Shown here: positions 45,140 to 52,496 of the stretch, in pieces
Numbering within the stretch: position 1 is the first letter of the stretch
Layout: each line of letters begins with the position of its first letter
Origin: Thermohalobaculum sp039184865
Lineage (GTDB): Bacteria; Pseudomonadota; Alphaproteobacteria; Rhodobacterales; Rhodobacteraceae
DNA: 64,000 nt
Reading direction: 5' to 3'
NCBI GenBank assembly: GCA_039184865.1
Contig: JBCDAV010000007.1
Span: 142,339 to 206,338 of the forward strand
Notes under the pieces: generated by a model
What the model was told of the DNA's origin: nothing
Databases searched by the model: none
What the model saw: only the letters and a program-made list of their open reading frames with translations
Translations under genes and position numbers: made by a program

Positions 45140-46504
45140 TCAAGCCGCGGTACCGATCTTGCCCTTGAAGGCTTCGGTCACGTACCGGAAGACCCGCACG
45201 TCCGATGACCAGTGATCGCGCGGCAAGCCCGCCTTCACCTTCAGACCGTTGAAGAACTGTTCCGGAGTCTTCAGGGATTCCCAGACCTTCGGCAGAAAGG
45301 TTCCCCGGTTCTGGCCGGACTGGAGGATCAGACCGTCACGCCCGGGCACAAGCTGAGCGAGCAGATCCTCCTGCGATGTGAACTTCATGGACGCCGGACG
45401 GGAAAGCACGGCGACCTCGATCTCGGCGGCGCGGATCTCGTCTTCGGTGACGGGTTTGAAGCGGGGGTCTTCGAACCCGGCCTTCACCGCGTTGTTCAGG
45501 ATGTCCCGGGCGAGCGGATGGTGTGCTGCAAGCGACCCGATGCAGCCGCGTAGACGGCCATCGAGTGTCAGCGTGACGAAGGCCGGTGCGACGGAGCGGA
45601 GCGGCACCGGAAAGCTGTCGAGGTTGATCGCCGGCGCCTTGCCATTGCGTGCCCGGCTGATCATCGACTTCGCAGCAATCGAGAGCGCCTCGGCCCGGTG
45701 CGCAGGTGCAAGCCGTGCGGCCAGCGCGTCATGGGCCATCCAGGCGCCGTATCCGACGACGCGGGCATTGTCGCCCGTGACATTCCCGGAGTGGGTGAGC
45801 GCCAACCGGGTCAGCCGCATCCCGCGCGCGCCTGCGACTTTCAGAAAGGCCGCAAGGGGGCGGTGCCCGCACGCCTCACGAGAGCCGAGGCGCGCGCCAT
45901 CCAGCTTCTCGACCGCCTCCGCCGTGGACAGATCGATGCGCGAGGCTTCATCCGCTTTCAGAAAATGCGTGAGATCGGTCGAAATCACGATCAGCGTTTC
46001 GCCGCCGCCCCAGAGCGTGTCGAGGATCTCCGCCAGCCGGTCGGTCGCGATCTCACCAATCACCAGCGGCACGACAGTGAACCCGGAAAGGCGTTGCTGC
46101 AGGAACGGAAGTTCGACCTCGATCGAGTGCTCCTGCGCGAAGGCCTCGGGCACGATGCTCACGTCGGGCTCCTCAAGGAGCTTCTTCACGGAGGCCGCCT
46201 CGATCGGCACGTCGCCCAACGGCGTCGCCAGAGCCCCGGCATCCGGCAGGGCAACGCCGCGGAACGCATGGCGATGCGAGGGACCGAGCACGACGACCCG
46301 CTGCACCTTGCGCCCGATCGTGGATATCCCCGCGGCCGCCACCGCACCCGAGAACCGATAGCCGGCATGGGGCAGGACGACAGCCTTGGCCGGAGGCACC
46401 TCCAGCCGGGGCGCCTTGTCGAGCAGCGCCTGCACCGTCTGTCCCAGCACCGCCGGATCGGACGGATAGAAACTGCCGGCGACCACCGGTTGATGAACGC
46501 TCAT
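45140..46504 (-). CDS. AmmeMemoRadiSam system protein: MEMO1 and AMMECR1 domains fused
   Basis: 454 aa. Residues 1 to about 265 are a MEMO1-like domain, related to extradiol dioxygenases (VVLPHAGYRFSG, VLGPSHRHAF, STDLTHF). About 280-450 are AMMECR1 (TLDGRLRGCIGSL, GRDGLILQSG). The reaction is unknown, but the three families (AMMECR1, MEMO, AmrS radical SAM) co-occur from bacteria to archaea. ATG 46504 has a GGGAGG site. It is divergent from amrS with about 80 bp between. Confidence 0.92.
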   Translation of the reverse strand: MSVHQPVVAGSFYPSDPAVLGQTVQALLDKAPRLEVPPAKAVVLPHAGYRFSGAVAAAGISTIGRKVQRVVVLGPSHRHAFRGVALPDAGALATPLGDVPIEAASVKKLLEEPDVSIVPEAFAQEHSIEVELPFLQQRLSGFTVVPLVIGEIATDRLAEILDTLWGGGETLIVISTDLTHFLKADEASRIDLSTAEAVEKLDGARLGSREACGHRPLAAFLKVAGARGMRLTRLALTHSGNVTGDNARVVGYGAWMAHDALAARLAPAHRAEALSIAAKSMISRARNGKAPAINLDSFPVPLRSVAPAFVTLTLDGRLRGCIGSLAAHHPLARDILNNAVKAGFEDPRFKPVTEDEIRAAEIEVAVLSRPASMKFTSQEDLLAQLVPGRDGLILQSGQNRGTFLPKVWESLKTPEQFFNGLKVKAGLPRDHWSSDVRVFRYVTEAFKGKIGTAA

Positions 46505-46585
46505 CTCGCCTCCCAGGGCGGCTTGCATTTGCACAGATGCAATCATGTGCTGCTATGGTGTCAGTTGCAAACAGGAGCTTTTCGC

Positions 46586-47665
46586 ATGGAGCAGACATCC
46601 GGAACCGTGCCGGGGCGCTATTGGGCGCCGCTGGACGACGGCCGGATCGAGTGCCAGGTCTGCCCGCGCCTGTGCCGTCTGCGCGAGGGACAGCGCGGGC
46701 TGTGTTTCGTGCGCGCGCGCGAGGAAGACCAGATTGTCCTCGCATCCTACGGACGCTCATCCGGGTTCTGCATCGACCCGATCGAAAAGAAGCCGCTGAA
46801 TCACTTCCTGCCGGGCACGCCTGTCCTGTCGTTCGGAACGGCCGGCTGCAACCTCACGTGCAAGTTCTGTCAGAACCACGACATGTCCAAGAGCCGCGAG
46901 ATGGACAAGCTGATGGCGGAAGCGTCGCCGGACGCTCTGGCCAAAGCCGCCGTCAACGCAGGCGCGCGATCCGTGGCCTATACCTACAACGATCCTGTGA
47001 TCTTCCTCGAGGACGCCGTCGACACGGCCCGGGCCTGCAAAGCGCGCGGCGTGAAGTCCGTCGCCGTCACAGCCGGGTACATCTGCGACGAGCCGCGCAC
47101 GGAGTTCTTCGAACATATGGATGCCGCCAATGTCGACTTGAAGGCATTTACCGAGCGCTTCTATCACAAGCTTACCGGCGCTCATCTGACGCCGGTGCTG
47201 GAGACCCTCGAATATCTGGTCAACGAAACGGATGTCTGGGTCGAGATTACCACGTTGCTTATCCCGGACGAGAACGACAGCGCGGCGGAGATCCGCGAGC
47301 TTTCAGAATGGGTCGCTTCCCGGCTGAATGTCGATGTCCCGGTCCACTTCACCGCGTTTCATCCCGATTACCGGATGCTCGACAAGACCAGAACGCCGGC
47401 AGAGACGCTGCTGCGCGCCCGCGCCGTCGCACGCGAGGTCGGTCTGAACCACGTCTACATCGGCAATGTCCATCACGCAGAGGCGCAGTCGTCTTATTGT
47501 TCGGGCTGCGGCGCAAAGGTCATTGGGCGAGACTGGCACCAACTGTCGGACTGGCGCCTGACCGATCACGGGGCCTGCACGATTTGCGACACGCCATTTC
47601 CGGGTGTGTTCGACGGGCCGCCAGGAACCTGGGGCCGAAAGCGCCAGCCCGTGCGGATCATCTGA
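46586..47665 (+). CDS. amrS: AmmeMemoRadiSam system radical SAM enzyme
   Basis: 359 aa. The radical SAM cluster motif is C88-C92-C95 in CNLTCKFCQNH. N-terminal cysteines (ECQVCPRLC, GLC) and C-terminal cysteines (CSGCGAK, CTICDTPF) may hold further metal. It is related to pyruvate formate-lyase activating enzymes, but its target is unknown. RBS AGGAG precedes ATG 46586. The last 288 bp (47378-47665) recur in diverged form at 49314-49601, so the 3' end of this gene is duplicated or was exchanged. Confidence 0.93.
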   Translation: MEQTSGTVPGRYWAPLDDGRIECQVCPRLCRLREGQRGLCFVRAREEDQIVLASYGRSSGFCIDPIEKKPLNHFLPGTPVLSFGTAGCNLTCKFCQNHDMSKSREMDKLMAEASPDALAKAAVNAGARSVAYTYNDPVIFLEDAVDTARACKARGVKSVAVTAGYICDEPRTEFFEHMDAANVDLKAFTERFYHKLTGAHLTPVLETLEYLVNETDVWVEITTLLIPDENDSAAEIRELSEWVASRLNVDVPVHFTAFHPDYRMLDKTRTPAETLLRARAVAREVGLNHVYIGNVHHAEAQSSYCSGCGAKVIGRDWHQLSDWRLTDHGACTICDTPFPGVFDGPPGTWGRKRQPVRII

Positions 47666-47751
47666 CGTCCTAAGCGGGCAGCGCGCTTCGAGTTCGAGCT
47701 TCAACGAGGCTGCGAGACAGAACGTTTGGGCTGACGCAACGTCATCACAAA

Positions 47752-47763
47752 AAAGTTAACTTT
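47752..47763. promoter_or_regulatory. Perfect 12-bp palindrome AAAGTTAACTTT
   Basis: A 12-bp AT-rich perfect palindrome 80-90 bp upstream of the hydrolase gene start, in an AT-rich stretch unlike the flanks. A TTGACA hexamer follows at 47779-47784. It may be an operator or upstream element. Confidence 0.3.
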
Positions 47764-47804
47764 GTCCGCGTCCCGATGTTGACAAAGCTCCTCAAAATCC
47801 GCAG

Positions 47805-47827
47805 TTGACGTTTACGTTAAATGTCAA
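47805..47827. promoter_or_regulatory. 10-bp inverted repeat just upstream of the hydrolase gene
   Basis: TTGACGTTTA 47805-47814 and TAAATGTCAA 47818-47827 form arms with one mismatch and a 3-nt spacer. The repeat ends 14 bp before ATG 47842, so a bound repressor would block transcription or the ribosome binding site. The binding protein is unknown. Confidence 0.4.
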
Positions 47828-47841
47828 ATTGGAAAAAATAG

Positions 47842-49035
47842 ATGGCAAACCCGGATACGACCCTTACGATCTATTTCTGCGGCAGCGGAAACAATCTGAC
47901 CGCTTACAAGGCCCACAAGCACGCAGTACCGCAACTCTGCAAAGTCGCTCGCAACCGCCACATCGGATATGACGGCCCCGGCGGACACAACACGAACACT
48001 CTGGTCTATGAGATGAACGGCAACGGCACGTTCTATCGCGATGACAAAGGCAACAAGGTGCATACCGGTCCGGACAAAGACGTCGAGGTCGATAGCAACG
48101 TTGGAAGCCAGGCGAGCGGCAAGGGCGCCAACATGATGATCAAGAAGTCCTTCGAGTGGCTGTGGTATCACTGCGGCTCGCCGGCAGCCCTTCTGAAAAA
48201 GCCGGTAAAAACGATAAATCTGTGCGGGTTCAGCCGGGGTTCCGTGAACGCAGTTGTCGCCGCATACTTCATCGATGCGGTCCTGAAGCCGCGGATCCCG
48301 ACCCTGACCGTGAACATGTTTGTGTTCGATCCGGTCAAGGGGTCGGGCGGCGCCAACGAGTACAATCAGACCTATCACTTCGACGCTGGCTTCAAGAAGT
48401 ACAGCTTCGGGGTCGACATCCACAAGCTGCCACCCGTTGTGCAGGACTTCAAAGCGACCGTCGCGGCCAATATGGCAGGGACTACGGCTGGCGTGATTTC
48501 GAAAGACTGGGGCTTCCAGTCGACATTGCCGACTCAGAACAAGACCCCGAATTACGAAGTCGTGGTCATGCCGGGCGGGCACAACAGCGGCACCAAGTAC
48601 AATCTCGAGAACAAGGGATCCAACATGGGCCGGATCGGGATCTCGATGGCACAGGAGTTTCTGAGCGATCACGGCAGCCAGTTCTCCGCGAACTATGTCA
48701 TGTCGACGCGGCAGACGGTCGAGGCATATGCGATTGCGCGCAATCCCGGAAAGGGCGTGAAGGCAAAGGACGATTTCGCGTTCTTCGACAAGAAAGGGCA
48801 CGTGAAGACGAGCAAGCGCCGGGCCGAAGTTGCCGGTCGCTACAACGACTGGCTTGACCACGGCTTCTTCGTAAACAATCAGCACGCCAAAGCGTTGAAG
48901 AAGGTGCTTCCGGATCTCGAACACCGCCTCAGAATGGGCCAGGTGATCGGACCCAATGACTTCACCGCCACACACAAGTTCGCCTACCCCGAGACATACG
49001 ACGCACTGGTCGCGACCGGCTATCTGTCAGAGTGA
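47842..49035 (+). CDS. DUF2235/Tle1-like alpha/beta-hydrolase of unknown function
   Basis: 397 aa, no signal peptide. TIYFCGSGNN at the N-terminus resembles the opening of DUF2235 (type VI lipase effector) proteins. GFSRGS supplies a nucleophile serine (S131), FDPVKG an acid (D163) and PGGHNSG a histidine (H247), in the right order for a Ser-Asp-His triad. The protein is rich in Lys and Asn compared with neighbours, and the gene is more AT-rich. No type VI secretion genes are in the window. It sits alone between two copies of the amrS 3' end, with AT-rich upstream palindromes, so it looks horizontally acquired. Lipase activity is inferred from motifs only. Confidence 0.6.
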   Translation: MANPDTTLTIYFCGSGNNLTAYKAHKHAVPQLCKVARNRHIGYDGPGGHNTNTLVYEMNGNGTFYRDDKGNKVHTGPDKDVEVDSNVGSQASGKGANMMIKKSFEWLWYHCGSPAALLKKPVKTINLCGFSRGSVNAVVAAYFIDAVLKPRIPTLTVNMFVFDPVKGSGGANEYNQTYHFDAGFKKYSFGVDIHKLPPVVQDFKATVAANMAGTTAGVISKDWGFQSTLPTQNKTPNYEVVVMPGGHNSGTKYNLENKGSNMGRIGISMAQEFLSDHGSQFSANYVMSTRQTVEAYAIARNPGKGVKAKDDFAFFDKKGHVKTSKRRAEVAGRYNDWLDHGFFVNNQHAKALKKVLPDLEHRLRMGQVIGPNDFTATHKFAYPETYDALVATGYLSE

Positions 49036-49080
49036 AGTGGAAGATTGCGACCTTACGGATTGGCGATGATCGCCGACCAG

Positions 49081-49112
49081 GATCTCTCGGCAGGATCCCC
49101 TGCCGGGAGATC
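49081..49112. other. 14-bp near-perfect hairpin after the hydrolase gene
   Basis: Arms 49081-49094 and 49099-49112 pair over 14 bp with one T-G wobble and a 4-nt loop. No T tract follows, so it is not a standard intrinsic terminator; it may protect the 3' end of the hydrolase mRNA or mark the edge of an inserted segment. The stretch 49036-49313 holds no gene that I can support. Confidence 0.4.
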
Positions 49113-49313
49113 TGCGTTCAAGGGTTTCGCAGCCGATCAGCTCAGACTTCCGATCCACTGATCCCGTGACCGTTGGTCTTGGAACACCAGCTCGTTGGTT
49201 TGACCTTGGCCGGGCTATCCCAACGTCCCGGCGAAACCGCGCGACAATGCGGGCAACACCCGAACCTCTTGCATCCATCGTCATCCTTGGCCTGTCGGCA
49301 CGTCCTTGGGCTT

Positions 49314-49601
49314 CTCGACAAGACCAGAACGCCGACGGAGCCGCTGCTGCGTGCCCGCGCCGTCGCGCGTGAGGTCGGTCTGGACCACGTCTACATTGGC
49401 AACGTTCACCATGCCGAAGCGCAGTCTTCGTATTGCGCGGACTGCAGTGCGAAGGTGATGGGCCGCGACTGGGACGGGCTTTCCAACTGGCGCCTGACCG
49501 ATCTTCGCGACTGCACCATATGCACTGCGCCGTTTCCCGGTGTTGTCGACGGCCCGCCCGGGACTTGGGGACGCAAGCGCCAGCCCGTGCGGATCGTCTG
49601 A
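49314..49601 (+). pseudogene. Diverged duplicate of the 3' end of amrS
   Basis: The 95 codons ending at TGA 49599-49601 match the last 95 residues of AmrS at 78 of 95 positions, counted by eye, including YIGNVHHAEAQSSYC and GTWGRKRQPVRI. Homology starts abruptly at LDKTRTP, where 21 bases are identical in both copies, and stops at the stop codon. It lacks the radical SAM motif, so it cannot function alone. It is most likely the leftover or replacement 3' end created when the intervening segment entered. Confidence 0.85.
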
Positions 49602-49656
49602 GCCGGACGGCGGCGCGGGCCCAGCCCCGCGCGACCATCCCGGCTGGGCTTCGGCT

Positions 49657-50670
49657 TCAGAACCCCTCGAGCACCATCTTGCCGCGCGCCTTTCCGCTGG
49701 CGAGGATGCGATGCGCCTGCCGCAGGTTCTCGGCCGAGATCGTGCCGAGCGTCTCCGTGGCCGTCGAGCGAATGCTGCCAGCCTCGATCAGGCTCGCGGC
49801 TTCGTTAAGGATCTCGCCCTGACGCGCCATGTCCGCCGTTTCGAACAGCGGGCGCGTGAACATGAGCTCCCAATGGGTCGAAACCGCCTTGGTCTTGAAG
49901 GGCATCACGTTCAGCGTTTCGGGGTCGTCGATCAGCCCGAAGCGGCCTTGCGGGGCGATCAGTTCCGCCACCTGTTCCAGATAAAGATGCGTGTGCGTGG
50001 TCGAGAAGACGAAGCCCGGCGCACCGATGCCCAGCGCCTCGACCTGCGGTGCCAGAGGCTCATGGTGGTTGATCACATGATGCGCGCCGAGGTCTTTTGC
50101 CCAGGCCTGCGTTTCGGGCCGAGAAGCGGTCGCGATCACGGTCAGGTCGGTCAGGGCGCGCAGCAACTGGATCGCGATAGAACCGACGCCGCCCGCGCCA
50201 CCCAGGATCAGAACGGCCGGTGCCGCGCCCGGCACCGGGTCGGTCACGCGAAGACGGTCGAAAAGCATCTCGTAGGCGGTCAGCGTCGTCAGCGGCAGGG
50301 CGGCTGCCTCCGCATCCGAAATGTTCGACGGCATGCGTCCGACGATACGCTCGTCGACAAGATGATACTCTGCGTTCGTGCCCGGCCGGTTGATCACGCC
50401 CGCGTACCAGACCCGGTCGCCGGGCTTGAACAACGTGACGTCAGCGCCGGTTTCGACGACTTCTCCGACCGCATCATATCCGAGGATGTTCGGAGCGCCG
50501 CCCTCTGGTGCGCGTCGCTCACGCACCTTGTAGTCGACGGGGTTGACGGCGACCGCGCGCACGGCGACGAGCAGGTCGTGGCCGGACGCGACCGGTCTCT
50601 CTGTCTCGAAATCGACAAGCGTGTCGTCGCGGTCAATCCCGCCCTGCATCGTGTAGCCGATGGCTTTCAT
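49657..50670 (-). CDS. Quinone-oxidoreductase-like (zinc-free MDR) alcohol dehydrogenase family protein
   Basis: 337 aa. A GroES-like N-terminal domain (VNPVDYKVRERR, LGYDAVGEVVETG) and a Rossmann domain (LGGAGGVGSIAIQL) identify the medium-chain reductase family. Zinc ligands of classical ADHs are absent, matching ZADH1/quinone oxidoreductases that reduce quinones or enones with NADPH. ATG 50670 is chosen as the family start. It lies 20 bp downstream of the ABM monooxygenase gene in one operon. Confidence 0.87.
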   Translation of the reverse strand: MKAIGYTMQGGIDRDDTLVDFETERPVASGHDLLVAVRAVAVNPVDYKVRERRAPEGGAPNILGYDAVGEVVETGADVTLFKPGDRVWYAGVINRPGTNAEYHLVDERIVGRMPSNISDAEAAALPLTTLTAYEMLFDRLRVTDPVPGAAPAVLILGGAGGVGSIAIQLLRALTDLTVIATASRPETQAWAKDLGAHHVINHHEPLAPQVEALGIGAPGFVFSTTHTHLYLEQVAELIAPQGRFGLIDDPETLNVMPFKTKAVSTHWELMFTRPLFETADMARQGEILNEAASLIEAGSIRSTATETLGTISAENLRQAHRILASGKARGKMVLEGF

Positions 50671-50690
50671 CAGACGATCCCCCGCGCGGC

Positions 50691-50978
50691 TCAAGCTGTC
50701 TTCGTCATTTCGTTCAGAACGAAATTGGCCACGGCACCTTCAGTCGCCGCCATGTAGGCCGCCAGATGCGGCGCGTTCATGTGGGTCTGCCAGAGTTCAC
50801 GGCTCTCCCAGTTCTCGTAGAACACGAAGAAGCCCGGCTTGTCGTTGTCTGCGTGCAGATCGTACTGGATGCACCCCGCCTCGGCGCGCGTGATCGGAAC
50901 CAGCTTTTCGAGTTCGGCGCGGACGAGTTCTTCCTTGCCGGGCTCGGCGGTGATCTGGGCGAGTATCGTGAGGACCAT
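50691..50978 (-). CDS. Antibiotic biosynthesis monooxygenase (ABM) domain protein
   Basis: 95 aa, the usual length of an ABM/YgiN-like dimeric alpha-beta barrel. GCIQYDLHADNDKPGFFVFY followed by HMNAPHL is typical of the family; YgiN oxidises quinols. ATG 50978 is preceded by AAGGAG. Its operon partner is a quinone-oxidoreductase-like enzyme and a divergent HxlR regulator, a common quinone-stress arrangement. Confidence 0.85.
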   Translation of the reverse strand: MVLTILAQITAEPGKEELVRAELEKLVPITRAEAGCIQYDLHADNDKPGFFVFYENWESRELWQTHMNAPHLAAYMAATEGAVANFVLNEMTKTA

Positions 50979-51075
50979 CTCGGCATCTCCTTTTGACATC
51001 GGGCAACGATGCGCGGCATATCAGCGGACAAGCGCGTATATGCAAGTACGCACATTCTGAGCTTATAGGTACAAG

Positions 51076-51489
51076 ATGGATACTGTAGACGACCCGGTCG
51101 GGACTCCGCAGCGCTTCGTGAACTACGATTGCAGTGGCGGCTGCCCGGTCGAAGGTGCGCTGGAACAGATCGCGGGCAAGTGGAAGGGGCTGATCATCTA
51201 TCACCTTCTCGAAGGGACGCTGCGCTTCAACGAATTGATGCGCCGGGTCGGAACGGTCACCCAGCGGAGCCTGACCAAGCAGCTGCGCGAGCTTGAAGCC
51301 GACGGAATTGTCGATCGCAAGGTTTATGCCGTCGTTCCTCCGCGGGTGGAATACTCGCTGACGCAGAAGGGGCAGAGCCTGCGGGACGTGATTTTGGCGC
51401 TGCGGGCTTGGGGGATCGAGAACCCGCGTGCCTACGTTCAGGAGGCGGCATCTCGTGAACGCGGTGCGGACAAATCCGTGAAGGCCTAA
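51076..51489 (+). CDS. HxlR-family transcriptional regulator
   Basis: 137 aa winged-helix protein. CPVEGALEQIAGKWKGLII with an N-terminal cysteine is the HxlR/QorR signature; such regulators sense electrophiles or quinones through that cysteine. VTQRSLTKQLRELEADGIV is the recognition helix region. Divergent from the ABM/oxidoreductase operon with about 100 bp between, so it is the likely local regulator. Confidence 0.9.
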   Translation: MDTVDDPVGTPQRFVNYDCSGGCPVEGALEQIAGKWKGLIIYHLLEGTLRFNELMRRVGTVTQRSLTKQLRELEADGIVDRKVYAVVPPRVEYSLTQKGQSLRDVILALRAWGIENPRAYVQEAASRERGADKSVKA

Positions 51490-51576
51490 ACCCGCGATCT
51501 CACGGTAACGAGACGTCCGAATCCAGTTTTAGGGCAAGATTCACCGTCGCATCATCAGGTATCGGCGCTGCACCGA

Positions 51577-52029
51577 TCAGATGTTGAAGTCGGGTGTTTC
51601 GCGGACGCCGTGATCGATCCCGCTGTCGCGCGCTTGCCGGCAGAGATCCTCCATCGTGATCTGGTCGAGCTTGCCGAGCACGATCGACCGCGTCTCGGCC
51701 CAGAGCGGCGCGATGATCCGCTCGCCGAGCGCGGCCTGGCTGACCGGGTCCTTCTCGGCCTCGGCGTCGATCTGGTCGACAACGCGAACGACGTCGCCAA
51801 CGGTGATCTTGCGCCGCTCTCGCGCCAGCGTGTAGCCGCCGCGCGGACCGCGAACCCCCTTCAGGATGCCCTTGTGGACGAGCTGCTGCATGACCTGTTC
51901 GAGATATCGCTGCGGAATGCCTTGACGGCTGGTGATGTCCTTGGACTGAACGGGATCGGGCCGCGCATTGTAGGCCACGTCGAGCACCGCTTCGAGCGCC
52001 AGCATCGTCTTTCGCGAAAGTCTGAGCAT
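51577..52029 (-). CDS. Rrf2-family transcriptional regulator without cluster cysteines
   Basis: 150 aa. The winged helix (LEAVLDVAYNARPDPVQSKDI; IPQRYLEQVMQQL; GVRGPRGGYTLARE) is characteristic of Rrf2. IscR-like members bind Fe-S with three cysteines near residues 90-105; here that stretch has none, and the only cysteine is near residue 130. It therefore probably does not carry an IscR-type cluster. AGGAGG precedes ATG 52029, and the gene follows dut by 8 bp in the coaBC-dut-rrf2 operon. Confidence 0.88.
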   Translation of the reverse strand: MLRLSRKTMLALEAVLDVAYNARPDPVQSKDITSRQGIPQRYLEQVMQQLVHKGILKGVRGPRGGYTLARERRKITVGDVVRVVDQIDAEAEKDPVSQAALGERIIAPLWAETRSIVLGKLDQITMEDLCRQARDSGIDHGVRETPDFNI

Positions 52030-52037
52030 TGCGCCTC

Positions 52038-52496
52038 CTAACCGGTCGAGCCGAAACCGCCGGCACCCCGTTCGGTATCGGGCAGTATGTCCGTCAGCAC
52101 CATGCGCGCCTGAGTGACAGGCGCGATCACCATCTGAGCGATGCGGTCGCCGTGGCTGATCGTGACCGTCTCCGCCCCGAGATTGATCAGCAAGATCTTG
52201 ATCTCGCCACGATAGTCCGCGTCGATCGTGCCGGGACTGTTCAGCACGGTCAGCCCCTGTTTCACGGCGAGGCCGGAGCGCGGACGGATCTGCGCTTCGG
52301 TGCCGGCAGGCAGCGCCATGGCCAAACCGGTCGGGATCAGCGCACGTCCGAGGCTCGGGAGTTTGATGCCGTGCGCACGATCAGGTTCCGCGAGGCAGGC
52401 GCGCATATCCATGCCCGCAGCCTGCGCCGACTCGTAGCGCGGCAGGGCGAGCGCTGGATCGTGGCTTTCCAGTGCCTTGACGGCGACCTCGATCAT
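52038..52496 (-). CDS. dut: dUTP diphosphatase
   Basis: 152 aa trimeric dUTPase that hydrolyses dUTP to dUMP and pyrophosphate. All five motifs are present: AGMDMRA, RPRSGLA, GTIDADYRGEI, RIAQMVI and the C-terminal RGAGGFGSTG. Start overlaps the coaBC stop by four bases (ATGA 52493-52496), a common pairing in alphaproteobacteria. Confidence 0.96.
   Translation of the reverse strand: MIEVAVKALESHDPALALPRYESAQAAGMDMRACLAEPDRAHGIKLPSLGRALIPTGLAMALPAGTEAQIRPRSGLAVKQGLTVLNSPGTIDADYRGEIKILLINLGAETVTISHGDRIAQMVIAPVTQARMVLTDILPDTERGAGGFGSTG

Noticed and set aside
49027..49638. A 203-codon minus-strand frame over the amrS 3' fragment
   Set aside because: It is antisense to sequence clearly homologous to amrS, and is Arg-rich without motifs.
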